From: Pseudoalteromonas sp. P1-9
GTDB taxonomy: Bacteria > Pseudomonadota > Gammaproteobacteria > Enterobacterales > Alteromonadaceae
Direction of reading: 5' to 3'
Length of the DNA: 64,000 nucleotides
Assembly: GCF_001399975.1 (NCBI RefSeq)
Contig: NZ_LKBD01000016.1
Coordinates: 1-64,000, forward strand
Part shown: positions 6,733 to 16,653 of the stretch, piece after piece
Layout of the letters: the number at the start of each line of letters is the position of its first letter
Position numbering within the stretch: position 1 is the stretch's first letter
Made by a program: the position numbers and the translations under genes
Notes under the pieces: generated by a model
What the model was told of the DNA's origin: nothing
Seen by the model: the letters and a program-made list of their open reading frames with translations, nothing else
Database searches by the model: none

Positions 6733-8096
6733 TAGGCTTTCTCCTTCTCCGCGTGAGCAGCAATAATACCAGCGCTTTGCTCATCTAGGATGTGTAGTAC
6801 AGACTTAGAACGGCTTGCAACGATAGCGTGAACTAGGATTAGCGGTAGTGCCGCAATTAGACCTAGAGCAGTAGTTACTAGTGCCATTGAGATTGAACCA
6901 GCCATGATCTTCGGATCACCTGTACCGAATAACGTGATTTGCTGGAATGTTTCGATCATACCTACAACAGTACCTAATAGACCCATTAGAGGTGCGATAG
7001 CTGCGAAGATCTTGATGATGTTAACACCAGCTTCGATGCGTGGCGTTTCACGTAGAATCGCTTCATCAAGCTTAAGCTCAAGGTTTTCAACATCTTCTGA
7101 TTTGTTGTCTTGGTAAACTTTAAGAATACGACCAAGCGGGTTGTTTTCGTTTGGTGTGTTAAGATTCTTAAGCTGTGAACGGATCTTACCAGTAGTTAGA
7201 GTAAGGTCAGCAAGACGAATAATCGCGATGATGAAACCAATAACTAGTAGTACTGCGATTAGGTAACCAACTGTACCACCTTGGTGGAAACGCTCTTCGT
7301 GAGTCGCTTTCTGCGTGTTTAGACGTAGAATTGAACCACGAGTGATATCTGTATAGAAACCAGTGTATGAACCAGCTGGAGTAGCACGTAGCGCTTCAGC
7401 AGAAGACAATACGTAACCATCAGGCTGACGACCTAGCGGCTGGATTTGCTTAGTTTCTGGGTGGTAAATTAAGTAACCTTGATCAGAGATAAGGTTGAAG
7501 TTACCAATACGCGTAACTTTAGCGTTAACTTCTGAACCGTCTAACTGAGCAACTGTAGTTTCGAAAGATGATACTTTCGCAGACTCAGTCATTTCAGTTT
7601 GAAGACCAATCCAAAGCTCTTCTAGTTCGCGAGTAGTTGGTAGTTCTTTAGCAGCAGCTAGAGAACGAAGAACTTCTTCACGTCCTGGCTTTTCAGCAGA
7701 AACTAGTGACGCTTCGATTGAACCGATTGTTTCAGATGCAGCACGACGTACAACACCGAACATCTCACCAAGCGTACCTTTAGCAGTTTCTAATTCTGCT
7801 TCTTTAGACGCTAGTGTCGCTTCGTTTTGTGCGTATTGCTTCTTAAGACGATCACCGCGAGCTTCTTCAGCCGCTAGTTCACGTTGAGCTTTCTTTAATA
7901 ACGCTTGCTTGTCAGCACGAGCTGATAAGAACTCTTGCTCACGTTGCTTGTTAATTTTGCCAGACGAGATACGGTCTTGCTTAACTTGCTCAAGGATTTT
8001 ATCTAGAGCAGCTGTATCTGCGTGTGCATTTAGCGCGCCACCTGCAGAAACAGAAAGAACAGTAGCAACTGCTAAACCTTTAAATAGTTTCTTCAT
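6732..8096 (-). CDS. TtpC-like long MotA/TolQ/ExbB protein of the TonB2 system
   Basis: Protein of 454 residues with a signal peptide (residues 1-26, ending AHA), a large periplasmic part with a coiled-coil region (about 30-115), and a C-terminal ExbB module: membrane helices near 275-297, 365-395 (IKIFAAIAPLMGLLGTVVGMIETF) and 405-430. This fusion of a periplasmic domain to an ExbB core is the signature of TtpC, shown in Vibrio to be required for TonB2-dependent iron-siderophore uptake. Two ExbB-type genes side by side are normal for this operon. A GGAG lies eight bases before ATG 8096. Confidence 0.88.
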   Translation of the reverse strand: MKKLFKGLAVATVLSVSAGGALNAHADTAALDKILEQVKQDRISSGKINKQREQEFLSARADKQALLKKAQRELAAEEARGDRLKKQYAQNEATLASKEAELETAKGTLGEMFGVVRRAASETIGSIEASLVSAEKPGREEVLRSLAAAKELPTTRELEELWIGLQTEMTESAKVSSFETTVAQLDGSEVNAKVTRIGNFNLISDQGYLIYHPETKQIQPLGRQPDGYVLSSAEALRATPAGSYTGFYTDITRGSILRLNTQKATHEERFHQGGTVGYLIAVLLVIGFIIAIIRLADLTLTTGKIRSQLKNLNTPNENNPLGRILKVYQDNKSEDVENLELKLDEAILRETPRIEAGVNIIKIFAAIAPLMGLLGTVVGMIETFQQITLFGTGDPKIMAGSISMALVTTALGLIAALPLILVHAIVASRSKSVLHILDEQSAGIIAAHAEKEKA

Positions 8097-8101
8097 CGTG
8101 A

Positions 8102-8872
8102 TTACTCCGCGCCAAAGATTGGAAGGCTAACAATATCGTAAGCTTTTTGCTTACGCGCCATACGAATAAGATCAGTAATAGGGCTGATGTATTCGTCACC
8201 TAGCTTGTCCCACTGCTTCGTAGAGTTGTTCCAAACCCAAGCATTCTTAAGGTCTAGAGACTGAGCTACGTAAGCGATACGACCAACACGACCGAAGTCT
8301 ACAGTGATATCACGACCATCTAGGTTGATAGCACCTTGAGTAGCAGTTACAACAGTGCTGTAATCTTTCTCTGTAAGGTAAGCTTCAAGAACCTGACGGT
8401 ACTTTTCAGAAGTCGTTACTGATGAGTTAGTCATTAACTCACGTAACTTTTCAACACGGTCTAAACGCTTTTCAGTGTCAAAAGGAACGTCCGCTTTGAT
8501 GAATTGCTCAAGCGTATCGATCATGCGATACATCAAAGGCACAACGTTACGTTTAGTTGTATCGATTTCTTTGATTTGTTTATTTAATGATTCAATGCCC
8601 GCATTTTGGTCTGCAACCAAACGTGCTAGGTGATCATTATAAACTTTTAGGATCTCAGTTTGGTTAATCGTAGTGTCATACTCCGCTTTCAGTTCAACTG
8701 TTTGCTCGAATACGTTATCGATTTTGTTCTGAGACTTTTGTGCAGCCTTAATAGTCTGACCTTCAACATTGTGAATGTCTTTCAAAGGATCTGCCATCAC
8801 ATTGCTGCTTGTAAGTGCAACCGCGCCAACCAACGCTGAAGCTACAAGACTTTTTCTGATTTTAACAGACAT
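8102..8872 (-). CDS. DUF3450 family protein, first gene of the TonB operon
   Basis: Protein of 256 residues from ATG 8872, with a signal peptide ending in the VMA of SSNVMA and a mature part that starts with a long coiled coil (about residues 30-110), then a mixed domain with the conserved AWVWNNSTKQW near the C-terminus. DUF3450 proteins precede ttpC-exbB-exbD-tonB-TPR in many marine gammaproteobacteria, so a periplasmic role with that complex is likely, but no biochemical role is known to me. A TTG nine bases upstream (8881) is also in frame. Only five bases separate it from ttpC. Confidence 0.85.
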   Translation of the reverse strand: MSVKIRKSLVASALVGAVALTSSNVMADPLKDIHNVEGQTIKAAQKSQNKIDNVFEQTVELKAEYDTTINQTEILKVYNDHLARLVADQNAGIESLNKQIKEIDTTKRNVVPLMYRMIDTLEQFIKADVPFDTEKRLDRVEKLRELMTNSSVTTSEKYRQVLEAYLTEKDYSTVVTATQGAINLDGRDITVDFGRVGRIAYVAQSLDLKNAWVWNNSTKQWDKLGDEYISPITDLIRMARKQKAYDIVSLPIFGAE

Positions 8873-8937
8873 AGTTCCCAACCAATTAAGTAATGTTACT
8901 TTTTTAGAATTTAAACTGATTAAAACTCAATCATGAA

Positions 8938-8960
8938 TGGTGCACATAAAAAATGCACCA
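8938..8960 (-). promoter_or_regulatory. Inverted repeat at the predicted 5' end of the TonB transcript
   Basis: TGGTGCA and TGCACCA (7 bp, perfect) are separated by nine bases and begin right after the predicted start point. It could be an operator for a dimeric repressor or a 5' mRNA hairpin. Confidence 0.45.
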
Positions 8961-8968
8961 ACTCACCA

Positions 8969-8997
8969 ATAATGCTAAATGCATAGAAGAGTGTCAA
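8969..8997 (-). promoter_or_regulatory. Sigma-70 promoter of the TonB operon
   Basis: Read on the minus strand: TTGACA (8992-8997), a 17-base spacer and CATTAT (8969-8974). Transcription would begin near 8962, about 90 bases before the DUF3450 start codon. No clear Fur box is seen. Confidence 0.6.
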
Positions 8998-9220
8998 CAG
9001 CCAAACTTAGTAAAATACTGCTTCGAGTTAGTTTAGTAACTCTCACCCTCAAAAATATAAACATTCTGTTTACATTTGAATTTAAATTAGCATAGATACA
9101 AGCCACACAACAAAAGCGATAGAGCTACCATTACAGCAATTTTAGTAAAAAGTTATTAACAGTTTAAAAGTTTATATTTTTTTTTTGAAAATATCGTCAT
9201 GAACAATGATTTGCTTTGAC

Positions 9221-10921
9221 TTATAAGTTATAACTATCAGCTTTACTGTTTAATAACTTAATAAGCTCCGACAATTCTTCTTCATATTGATGCCAAAGGC
9301 CTATAGAATTTGTATACATAGGTTGTCTTACCTGTACTGCACTTGCTGTTTTAACAATGCTAGGAGTTTTGTGAAAATCAAGACATGACTCTTGCCACTC
9401 TAAGCCACATTGAGCAATTAGATTTTGAATTTCTTCAGTAGGATTCAACGCAAGCTTTTCATAATGAACATCTAGTATTTCTCCTGGAAACTCAGCATGC
9501 CAATGAGCCATTAATATCTCATAGCTTTTGTAATACTTGGCAAGGGCTTCTAAGTTATAGGCGAAGCGATAGTTATCGTTACTGAAATTTTTTTTGTAAA
9601 TAGATAAACACGTGTCGTTCCTGTCTCTCTTACAGTGAATAATCTTAGCATTTGGGAAAAGAATTTTGATTACACCTACCATAAGAAAGTTTAAAGGCAG
9701 TTTATCGGTAATAAAACAGCTTCCACTCGACAAACTATTTATTTTCGCTAGATACTGATCTGATAAAGCCTTAATTTGCTTTTCATGAAGATTAGCAACG
9801 TTTTCAAATAAGTAAGTGTTAGAATCTAATAAAGTACAACTCAACGAGAAAAACGTTTCTATTTCGCCTGCATTAAACACCGAGGTGTGAGACCCAATTA
9901 TTTTTTCAATCAGGGAAGTTCCTGACCTTGGCATACCAACTATAAAAATTGGTTTTTGTGACTTATTTCCATGTATTTGTAATGGTTCGATATCTTTTCT
10001 TGTGAAAGCAGACTTTATATTATCAATAAATGCTAAATCCGCTCTTACATCATAATTTAACATTTTAAATCGTAAATCATTACCCTGTTTAAGATAGCTA
10101 AAAGACTGTTTATATTTTTCATTTTGCTCATAAGCTTTCGCTAAGGAAAATGCTAATAAAATACGATCTTGAGCATGTAGTTGCGCATTAGAATACAGAT
10201 CATTAAGTTGCGCTAAGTGACCTTCCCCTTCTTTTTTATAATTTGTCACAACAGAGAGGCCATAATGAGCCATAACTAGATTGGGGGTTATTTCGATTGC
10301 CCTTTTGTAAAGCTCTTTGGCTTTTATTATTTCACCTTTGGCTTTTTTTATATTTGCCAGAGAATACAGAGCTTTTGAATTATCCCTGTTAGCCTTGATA
10401 TTTTTTTGTAATAAGGTTTCTGCTTTTTCATACTGATTAGATTGTGTATATAAAGTGGCTAGATAATCGTCCAATAGTACATTCTCTGCACTATTATCCA
10501 AGCGTGTCTTACACACTTCAATTGCACTCTCAAAATCACCAACCTGTGAATAGCAAAAACTTAATCCTAGTAAGTCAACAGCAGAATTTGGTTTGTGTAC
10601 GCATGCTTTTTGATAATAATAAATTGCGTTTTTGAAGTTTCGCTTGCTTTTATTTATTACTGCAAGAGCATGACTTTTAGCATAAACCTCAAAGGGTGAA
10701 TCAATTAATTTAAGAAGAATATTTTCAGCAGCTTCAAAATTACTTGTTTCAAATAATATTAATGCTGCTTCTAAAACTGCGGGTTCAAAATGAGATAAGT
10801 TATTTAAGATATCATTTACACGATGTAAAGCCACTGAGTAGTTTTTATTGCGCCTAGCATTTGTTGCTATTTCATATAAATTCGCTTGTTGTGGAGTGAG
10901 TTTGTGGTTATCTAATTTCAT
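9221..10921 (-). CDS. TPR-containing sulfotransferase
   Basis: Protein of 566 residues in two parts. Residues about 10-290 are tetratricopeptide repeats (for instance 50-80, 95-128, 150-180, 184-218). Residues about 322-566 are a PAPS-dependent sulfotransferase domain: PIFIVGMPRSGTSLIEKII, whose PRSGT (331-335) is the 5'-phosphosulfate loop, and CKRDRNDTCLSIYKKNF (430-446), which contains the 3'-phosphate site. No signal peptide, so it is cytoplasmic. TPR repeats suggest a protein or peptide acceptor. It lies just downstream of a TonB-dependent receptor gene, an arrangement I recall as common in Alteromonadales; the substrate is unknown. It is visibly more A+T-rich than its neighbours, compatible with transfer. 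Confidence 0.85.
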   Translation of the reverse strand: MKLDNHKLTPQQANLYEIATNARRNKNYSVALHRVNDILNNLSHFEPAVLEAALILFETSNFEAAENILLKLIDSPFEVYAKSHALAVINKSKRNFKNAIYYYQKACVHKPNSAVDLLGLSFCYSQVGDFESAIEVCKTRLDNSAENVLLDDYLATLYTQSNQYEKAETLLQKNIKANRDNSKALYSLANIKKAKGEIIKAKELYKRAIEITPNLVMAHYGLSVVTNYKKEGEGHLAQLNDLYSNAQLHAQDRILLAFSLAKAYEQNEKYKQSFSYLKQGNDLRFKMLNYDVRADLAFIDNIKSAFTRKDIEPLQIHGNKSQKPIFIVGMPRSGTSLIEKIIGSHTSVFNAGEIETFFSLSCTLLDSNTYLFENVANLHEKQIKALSDQYLAKINSLSSGSCFITDKLPLNFLMVGVIKILFPNAKIIHCKRDRNDTCLSIYKKNFSNDNYRFAYNLEALAKYYKSYEILMAHWHAEFPGEILDVHYEKLALNPTEEIQNLIAQCGLEWQESCLDFHKTPSIVKTASAVQVRQPMYTNSIGLWHQYEEELSELIKLLNSKADSYNL

Positions 10922-10966
10922 TACACGACTACTCTATTAATTACGACATAATTTTCATTCTCTCAT

Positions 10967-10995
10967 AAAAAAAGCCTGCATATGCAGGCTTTTTG
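10967..10995 (-). terminator. Terminator after the TonB-dependent receptor gene
   Basis: Self-complementary AAAAAGCCTGCA-TA-TGCAGGCTTTTT lies 24 bases beyond the receptor stop, with T runs on both sides. It separates the receptor from the sulfotransferase gene, which then depends on readthrough or its own promoter. Confidence 0.8.
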
Positions 10996-11018
10996 CTAAT
11001 TTAGCGCGTAGGCTTAAA

Positions 11019-13874
11019 TTAGAATGTCATGTTAACACTTACGTGAATGAAACGACCTAGCGAATCATAGAAACCAGAGATAGTGTTAGCGTTAGTTGAT
11101 AGAGAGTTACCAACCATTGGTGGCTCTTCGTCAAGAATGTTGTTAACACCGCCGATAACTGTTACGTGTTCGTTGATTGAATAACTACCTGATACATCAA
11201 AGAAGTTATATGCATCAACACCACCTTCTTCAGCAAGTTTAGTATCTGCAGTGCCGTCATAATCAACTTCACCGTAGAAACGCCACTTAGCTGTTACACG
11301 CCAATCATTCATAGAGTAATCAGCTTGGAAAGTATGACGCCACTTAGGAGTTGTGAAACAGTCAGTGCTGATAGTACCAGTACAATCATAGTCTAGGCTT
11401 GAATCAGCAAGAACTGGTTGAACTAGCTTTTTGATGTTGTAGTAACCATTGATGTTGAAATCAAGAGTGCCTTCACCCACAGCCATGCTGTAGTTAGCTG
11501 TTACGTCAACACCACGCCAGTGACGACCACCGATGTTATCACTTAAGTTAGTAACAAAACCTTCTTGACCTAACCAAAGGCTGCCAGAAGGACTACGCTT
11601 AACGTTATCACAGAAGAATGCATCGCCCGTTGTAGCACAGTTATTTAGGATACGCTCAGCACCTACTGATGCGATTACATTTTCCATCTTGATGTCAAAG
11701 TAATCGATAGTGAAGTTGAAATCCTCAAATGGGTTCGCAACTAAACCAACAGTAATTGTATCTGCTTCTTCTGGGTTAAGTTCAGTGTTACCACCAGAAA
11801 CTTGGTTGTATTGACCAGCAGGAGACTTAGAAACAGCACCTGTGCCGTATTGCGCAGCTGTCATACCCGTACGTTGACACTGTTCAAGTGAGTATGAAGG
11901 ATCAGTGCCAGCACAAGGGTCATCACCAGTCCAAAGACCAATATTTTGAGATGAGAATAGCTCACCTACGTTAGGAGCTCGAATTGCTTTTGCAAAACTT
12001 GCACGGAACTTATATGCGTCAGCTAGTGTGTAGTCAGCACCAACAGTGAATGTTGTGTCTGAACCTGAAGTTGAGTAGTCAGACCAACGTAATGCACCGT
12101 TCATGTTTAATTCGTCAAGAACTGGAACCTGGAATTCTGTAAAGAATTCAGTTACATCAATTTCACCGTTTAGGCTTGCTGAAGGACCACCTTGACCAAG
12201 TAATTGGCCTTCTGCGTAAACTGTGTCAGAAATACGCTCGTAAGTTTGTTCACGACGTTCAAAACCAAATACAGCTGCTACTGGAGCTGGAGCTGATGGA
12301 ATATGTAGCTGCTCAATTTCACCTGAAACATAACCGTTTAAGATTTGCTGAGTTACTAAACCTGTTTGAATACCAACACCTGCAAGTTGTGCTGCTTGAT
12401 CAGGTGTAACACCGCCTAGCTCAAATACGTTGTAATATAAACAACCATCTTCTTCAACACACTCAGTGCCTACAGCGCCAACACGTGGACCAATCTTAGG
12501 CGCTAGTAAGTCGTTGATATAAACCGAGCTAGATGTTGTAGCTGAATAGTTGTAGCTAACATCATATGACCAAGTATCATTGATTTCACCTTCAACACCC
12601 GTGATGATACGGTAAGATGAATGCTCTAGATTATCGGCACGAGGACCGCCTTCAACGTTACGCTTACCAATGTAACCAACGAATTGGTCTGCATCAGTTT
12701 GGCCAAACCATGTTTGTAATTGCTGTTTCTGAAGATCTGAAATAAGTGGATTGTCGTAATCAAATACAAATTCTTCGTTGTAGAAAGTACCTGACTCTGC
12801 AATCTGACCCGCAGTACGGTTATGCATGAATGATGCTTCTAGATACGGGCGGAAATTATCATTGATTTCATAATTTACGAAAGTACCGAAAGAGAAACGC
12901 TCATTTGGACGCATGAAGTGGTTAACTGGGGCATAGTTATAACGGTAACCATCATCTTCAATAAAACCGTTACCATTTGGATTTAGGTAACCAAAGAAGT
13001 TTTGTGTGTAATCTACTTCACCATCAACAATTGGATACATATCAAAATGTGGGTTAGGCGTCGTAGCAGAACCACCACAAGCAGATTGAGTACGGTTTAA
13101 TGCACATGACGAATAATCGCGAGTACCCTGAAGTAGCTCATCGTTACGACGCCATACCGCGTAAGCAACTGCGTTACCTTTACCGCCATCAAATGCACCA
13201 CCAATTGCTAAATCAATGCTGTATGAACGGCCATCGATACCTGTACTACCGCTTGGGTATTCAAACCCTTTATCATCCATTAAACCTTGGATGTATTTGT
13301 TATCATTATTGTGCTGGTAGCCTGATGCGCCTACGTTCATTTGAAGACCTTCAAAGTCGTCATTCATAATGAAGTTAACAACACCTGCTACTGCGTCTGC
13401 ACCATATACCGCTGCAGCACCACCAGTTAGTACTTCAACTCGCTTGATTAGTGAAGCTGGGATTTGGTTAACGTCTGGCGATTGAGAAGTAATTGAACCT
13501 GCTTGAAGACGACGACCGTTAACAAGTACAAGAGTACGGTTAGAACCTAAACCACGTAAATCAAGTGTCGCTGTACCAGTCGCGCCATTTGCAAGAAAAG
13601 AAGTTTCTGCGGCTTCGATTTGAGGAAGCTGGTTAAGGATGTCTTCAACGCGTGAATAACCCGAAAGCTTAATCTCTTCCGCAGTCATCACAGTAACAGG
13701 GCTCGCGCCTTCCATATCGGTGCGTTTGATACGAGAACCAGTAACTTCAATACGTTCTACTTGTTCAGCAGCTTGTTCTTCAGCGGCATTAGCATTTGCT
13801 GCGAAAACAGCAGTGCTAGCACCACCAAAAGCGATCGCTAAGCGAACAGCTTTTGCTAGTTTATTATTTAACAT
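11019..13874 (-). CDS. TonB-dependent outer-membrane receptor
   Basis: Protein of 951 residues with a signal peptide (residues 1-30, ANANA end). A short acidic stretch and VERIEVTGSRIKR follow, of which ERIEVTG is the probable TonB box. The plug domain (about 55-180) contains SRVEDILNQLPQ, LDLRGLGSNRTLVLVNGRR and VEVLTGGAAAVYGADAVAGVVNFI. The rest is a 22-strand barrel ending in the aromatic VSVNMTF. Within this Alteromonadales-type group of large receptors the ligand cannot be predicted; no siderophore genes lie nearby. A GGGAGA site precedes the ATG. The TonB operon 5 kb away is a plausible energy source. Confidence 0.92.
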   Translation of the reverse strand: MLNNKLAKAVRLAIAFGGASTAVFAANANAAEEQAAEQVERIEVTGSRIKRTDMEGASPVTVMTAEEIKLSGYSRVEDILNQLPQIEAAETSFLANGATGTATLDLRGLGSNRTLVLVNGRRLQAGSITSQSPDVNQIPASLIKRVEVLTGGAAAVYGADAVAGVVNFIMNDDFEGLQMNVGASGYQHNNDNKYIQGLMDDKGFEYPSGSTGIDGRSYSIDLAIGGAFDGGKGNAVAYAVWRRNDELLQGTRDYSSCALNRTQSACGGSATTPNPHFDMYPIVDGEVDYTQNFFGYLNPNGNGFIEDDGYRYNYAPVNHFMRPNERFSFGTFVNYEINDNFRPYLEASFMHNRTAGQIAESGTFYNEEFVFDYDNPLISDLQKQQLQTWFGQTDADQFVGYIGKRNVEGGPRADNLEHSSYRIITGVEGEINDTWSYDVSYNYSATTSSSVYINDLLAPKIGPRVGAVGTECVEEDGCLYYNVFELGGVTPDQAAQLAGVGIQTGLVTQQILNGYVSGEIEQLHIPSAPAPVAAVFGFERREQTYERISDTVYAEGQLLGQGGPSASLNGEIDVTEFFTEFQVPVLDELNMNGALRWSDYSTSGSDTTFTVGADYTLADAYKFRASFAKAIRAPNVGELFSSQNIGLWTGDDPCAGTDPSYSLEQCQRTGMTAAQYGTGAVSKSPAGQYNQVSGGNTELNPEEADTITVGLVANPFEDFNFTIDYFDIKMENVIASVGAERILNNCATTGDAFFCDNVKRSPSGSLWLGQEGFVTNLSDNIGGRHWRGVDVTANYSMAVGEGTLDFNINGYYNIKKLVQPVLADSSLDYDCTGTISTDCFTTPKWRHTFQADYSMNDWRVTAKWRFYGEVDYDGTADTKLAEEGGVDAYNFFDVSGSYSINEHVTVIGGVNNILDEEPPMVGNSLSTNANTISGFYDSLGRFIHVSVNMTF

Positions 13875-14190
13875 TTAGATTTCTCCCTGGACCACATTTG
13901 TGGATTTACTTTTATTTACAATCTAACAATTTGTTGATTGATTTTTTTGAGTTAAAACTCATTTATCCGAGGGCAATAATAATCATAAGGGTAAACATCG
14001 GTCAACATGTGTTTATAAAGTTTTAACATTTAAGCCTCATATGTTTCTTTAAGATCACATTTATACACACTTGGAAACATTTCAAAAAGCCTATCCGAAA
14101 CAATTAAAATCATTTAAAAACATGGTGTTAAGTAGGGATTACGAGAGATTTTAAAATTGTAATCAAAAAATTACATTTTTTTTGAACTTT
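13875..14190. promoter_or_regulatory. Promoter region of the TonB-dependent receptor
   Basis: About 315 gene-free, A+T-rich bases between the receptor start and the polB stop. On the minus strand a TTGACC at 14000-14005 with a T/A-rich -10-like box 17-18 bases downstream is the best sigma-70 candidate, leaving a leader of roughly 100 bases. No Fur site is convincing and no terminator for polB is evident. Confidence 0.35.
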
Positions 14191-16533
14191 TTAGAAAAGG
14201 CTTTGTTGCTCATTAACCAATTGTTCAAAATTTAACATTAACGCCTTTTCAAGCGCCTCTACAATTGGCTTTAGTTGCTTATCTAAGTAATGTTGATAAT
14301 CGATTCGATTTACTTCTGACACACCACCTTCAGCCAAGTAAACGGGGCCGTCAAGTGTTACAAGATAATTCACCCAGTCACCTCGTTTGATGAAAAAATC
14401 GGGGTGTTTTAGCTGGTAATCTAACACTGCTCTAACATGAGGTGGGATATTACGACGATACATTTCAAGCTCTTGTCCCAATCGCTTGCGATACACAAGT
14501 TTGTCATCAAAAGCACCTGATTTAAGGGCACTAACCTGTTGTGTGATGTAATCATCGACAGCTTGATTGTTAAATAGTCGTTGGTACAACTCAGTCTGAA
14601 ACTCTTTGGCTAGGCGAGTCCAATCGCCACGTGCCGCTTCAAGACCTTTAAATATTAACTCTCCATCTTGGTTAATACCGGCGTAACGCTTTTTAGATCC
14701 AGTTGCTTCACCGCGCAGTGTCGGCATAAAAAATGGGTGATAATGAGTTTCAAATTCAATTTCTAGTGCGCTGTCTAACCCTTTTTCACACAATTCAGCC
14801 TGCCAGTAGCTATTTATTTTGTTAACTAATTGCTTACCTATGTCGTTACACTTTGCTTTAGAGGCTTCTCCGTCTATCGAGACAAAGGTTGAATCTGTAT
14901 CGCCGTATATTACTTGGTAACCGGCTTCTTCAATTAACTGCTTGGTTTTTTTCATGATTTCATGACCACGCATGGTAATCGAACTTGACAAGCGCGGGTC
15001 ATAAAACCGGCATCCGGTCGAACCTAATACGCCATAAAAACTATTCATAATTATTTTTATGGCGTAAGACATTGTTTCATCTTTGGCTTTTTTTGCCGCC
15101 TCTCTTGCTTGCCATAGCTGCTTGATAAGCGAAGGAATAAAATGTTTGGTGCGAGAAAACTGAGCACCGTTAAACCCTTCAATCGCGTCATCTTGCATTA
15201 ACCCTTCAACTAACCCCATAGGATCAATCTTAAAAGTACGAATAATTGACGGATAAAGACTTTTATAATCGAGTACTAAGACATTCTGATAAAGACCAGG
15301 AAGTGAGTCCATTACATAGCCACCAGGGCTTTCAAATTGTACTGGGGAATCACCTAAATTAGGGGCGATATACCCAGCACGATGTAAATGCGGCAAATAT
15401 AAATTGGTAAACGCTGCGACGGAACCACCTAGGCGGTTTAAATCAAGCCCTGTTAGTTTGGACCTTGCTATCGCAAAATCGATTAGCGATTTGTTCTGAA
15501 AAATATCCCATACCAGCTTACAGTCTTGCAGATTGTATTTAGCTAACGCTAGTTTTTCGTGCTTAAACTGGCGTTCGATTTCTGCAAGCGTATCGCCACC
15601 TTGGATCAGCTTTTCTTCACCGAGTAATTCGTGGCTTACTTGTCCTAAACGAAAGCTGGAAAAATGGTAGCTTGCGTTTTTCAGCATATCAATGCCATCA
15701 AGCACCATACGCCCGGGTAAGTTAAGTTTATTGATTTTTGATTGCGTCACTCGAAGCTGGCTAGCAAAGCGACCAAGCGGCAACTTTATACCAAGCGCTT
15801 CTGCTCGCTTAGCTAACATCACAAAGTCAAAATCAATAACATTCCAACCGATGAATACGTCTGGGTCTAATTCTTGTGTGATAGCAACAAAGCGCTTGAG
15901 TAACGTGGTTTCATCAGCAACCCACTCCAACCACTCATAACTTTCACCTTGCCCTATCATTACCACTTTTTGGTAATGCGCATTATAAAAGCCTATCGAA
16001 TAGAGCACCCCTAACCCACTGCACTCTATATCAAGTGAGACACAAGTCAATTCGTGCGCAGCTAAACTCGCTTGTTCACTTTTAGCAAGTTTTGCTTGAT
16101 ACAAACAATGCACACCTTGGCTTAACTTATATTGCCCTTTTGCCCATGCTTGGCCTTGGATAAAACGCTCCATTAAATAGCGCTCAGCGTGGCGCACATC
16201 CTGTTCGTACAGGATCACACCGGCTTCATTTGCTGTCTCTTTTGCGGCAAAAAAGGCTTTTAGACTCGTGAAATAAAAGCCGCTAACGTTACTTTGATTA
16301 AAATGTTTCAGCGACAGCGACTTTTGTTCAAAAGCAATCCCCTCTCGATTAAGCGCATCGGCATACCATTTGGCATCTTCTGATAAACAAAATACCACCG
16401 CCTGCTCACCTGCAACTTCAACACGTACAGGACCTTCTTTAGACTTTAACCAAAACACTAAAATCAGCTTTCCGTCGCGGTCAAACTGTTGTTTAGTTAA
16501 AATTAACCCAGAAAAAGTACGCTCAATTACCAT
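14191..16533 (-). CDS. polB: DNA polymerase II (family B)
   Basis: Replicative-type family B polymerase with 3'-5' exonuclease, used in E. coli for restart and bypass during the SOS response. Length 780 residues versus 783 in E. coli. Exonuclease motif I is SLDIECSG (Asp168, Glu170), then NVIDFDFVMLAKR for motif II. Polymerase motif A is DYKSLYPSIIRTF, motif B is KIIMNSFYGVLGS and motif C is YGDTDS with both catalytic aspartates. All key residues are present. It is divergent from dinG. The 120 bases between them contain no CTGT-N8-ACAG LexA box. Confidence 0.96.
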   Translation of the reverse strand: MVIERTFSGLILTKQQFDRDGKLILVFWLKSKEGPVRVEVAGEQAVVFCLSEDAKWYADALNREGIAFEQKSLSLKHFNQSNVSGFYFTSLKAFFAAKETANEAGVILYEQDVRHAERYLMERFIQGQAWAKGQYKLSQGVHCLYQAKLAKSEQASLAAHELTCVSLDIECSGLGVLYSIGFYNAHYQKVVMIGQGESYEWLEWVADETTLLKRFVAITQELDPDVFIGWNVIDFDFVMLAKRAEALGIKLPLGRFASQLRVTQSKINKLNLPGRMVLDGIDMLKNASYHFSSFRLGQVSHELLGEEKLIQGGDTLAEIERQFKHEKLALAKYNLQDCKLVWDIFQNKSLIDFAIARSKLTGLDLNRLGGSVAAFTNLYLPHLHRAGYIAPNLGDSPVQFESPGGYVMDSLPGLYQNVLVLDYKSLYPSIIRTFKIDPMGLVEGLMQDDAIEGFNGAQFSRTKHFIPSLIKQLWQAREAAKKAKDETMSYAIKIIMNSFYGVLGSTGCRFYDPRLSSSITMRGHEIMKKTKQLIEEAGYQVIYGDTDSTFVSIDGEASKAKCNDIGKQLVNKINSYWQAELCEKGLDSALEIEFETHYHPFFMPTLRGEATGSKKRYAGINQDGELIFKGLEAARGDWTRLAKEFQTELYQRLFNNQAVDDYITQQVSALKSGAFDDKLVYRKRLGQELEMYRRNIPPHVRAVLDYQLKHPDFFIKRGDWVNYLVTLDGPVYLAEGGVSEVNRIDYQHYLDKQLKPIVEALEKALMLNFEQLVNEQQSLF

Positions 16534-16653
16534 TACAACTATTATTAAACTTAATTATCGCGACAGTCTAACAAAAGAAAAAATACCTGTATTGCATTGT
16601 TATTAGTTACAAGCACCTTTAAAATCGCGAAAACGCCTTTTCTCGGACCTAAC

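Larger units (their letters stand above)
8873..9220. other. Spacer upstream of the TonB operon
   Basis: About 350 A+T-rich bases. The left third holds the promoter and inverted repeat of the TonB operon. The part nearest the sulfotransferase gene has a run of ten T at about 9177-9186 but no hairpin terminator, so the sulfotransferase transcript might read through into the TonB operon. Confidence 0.4.

Noticed and set aside
16534-16653. LexA box between polB and dinG
   Set aside because: CTGT at 16587 is followed after eight bases by GTTA instead of ACAG, and the ACAG at 16563 has no CTGT partner.
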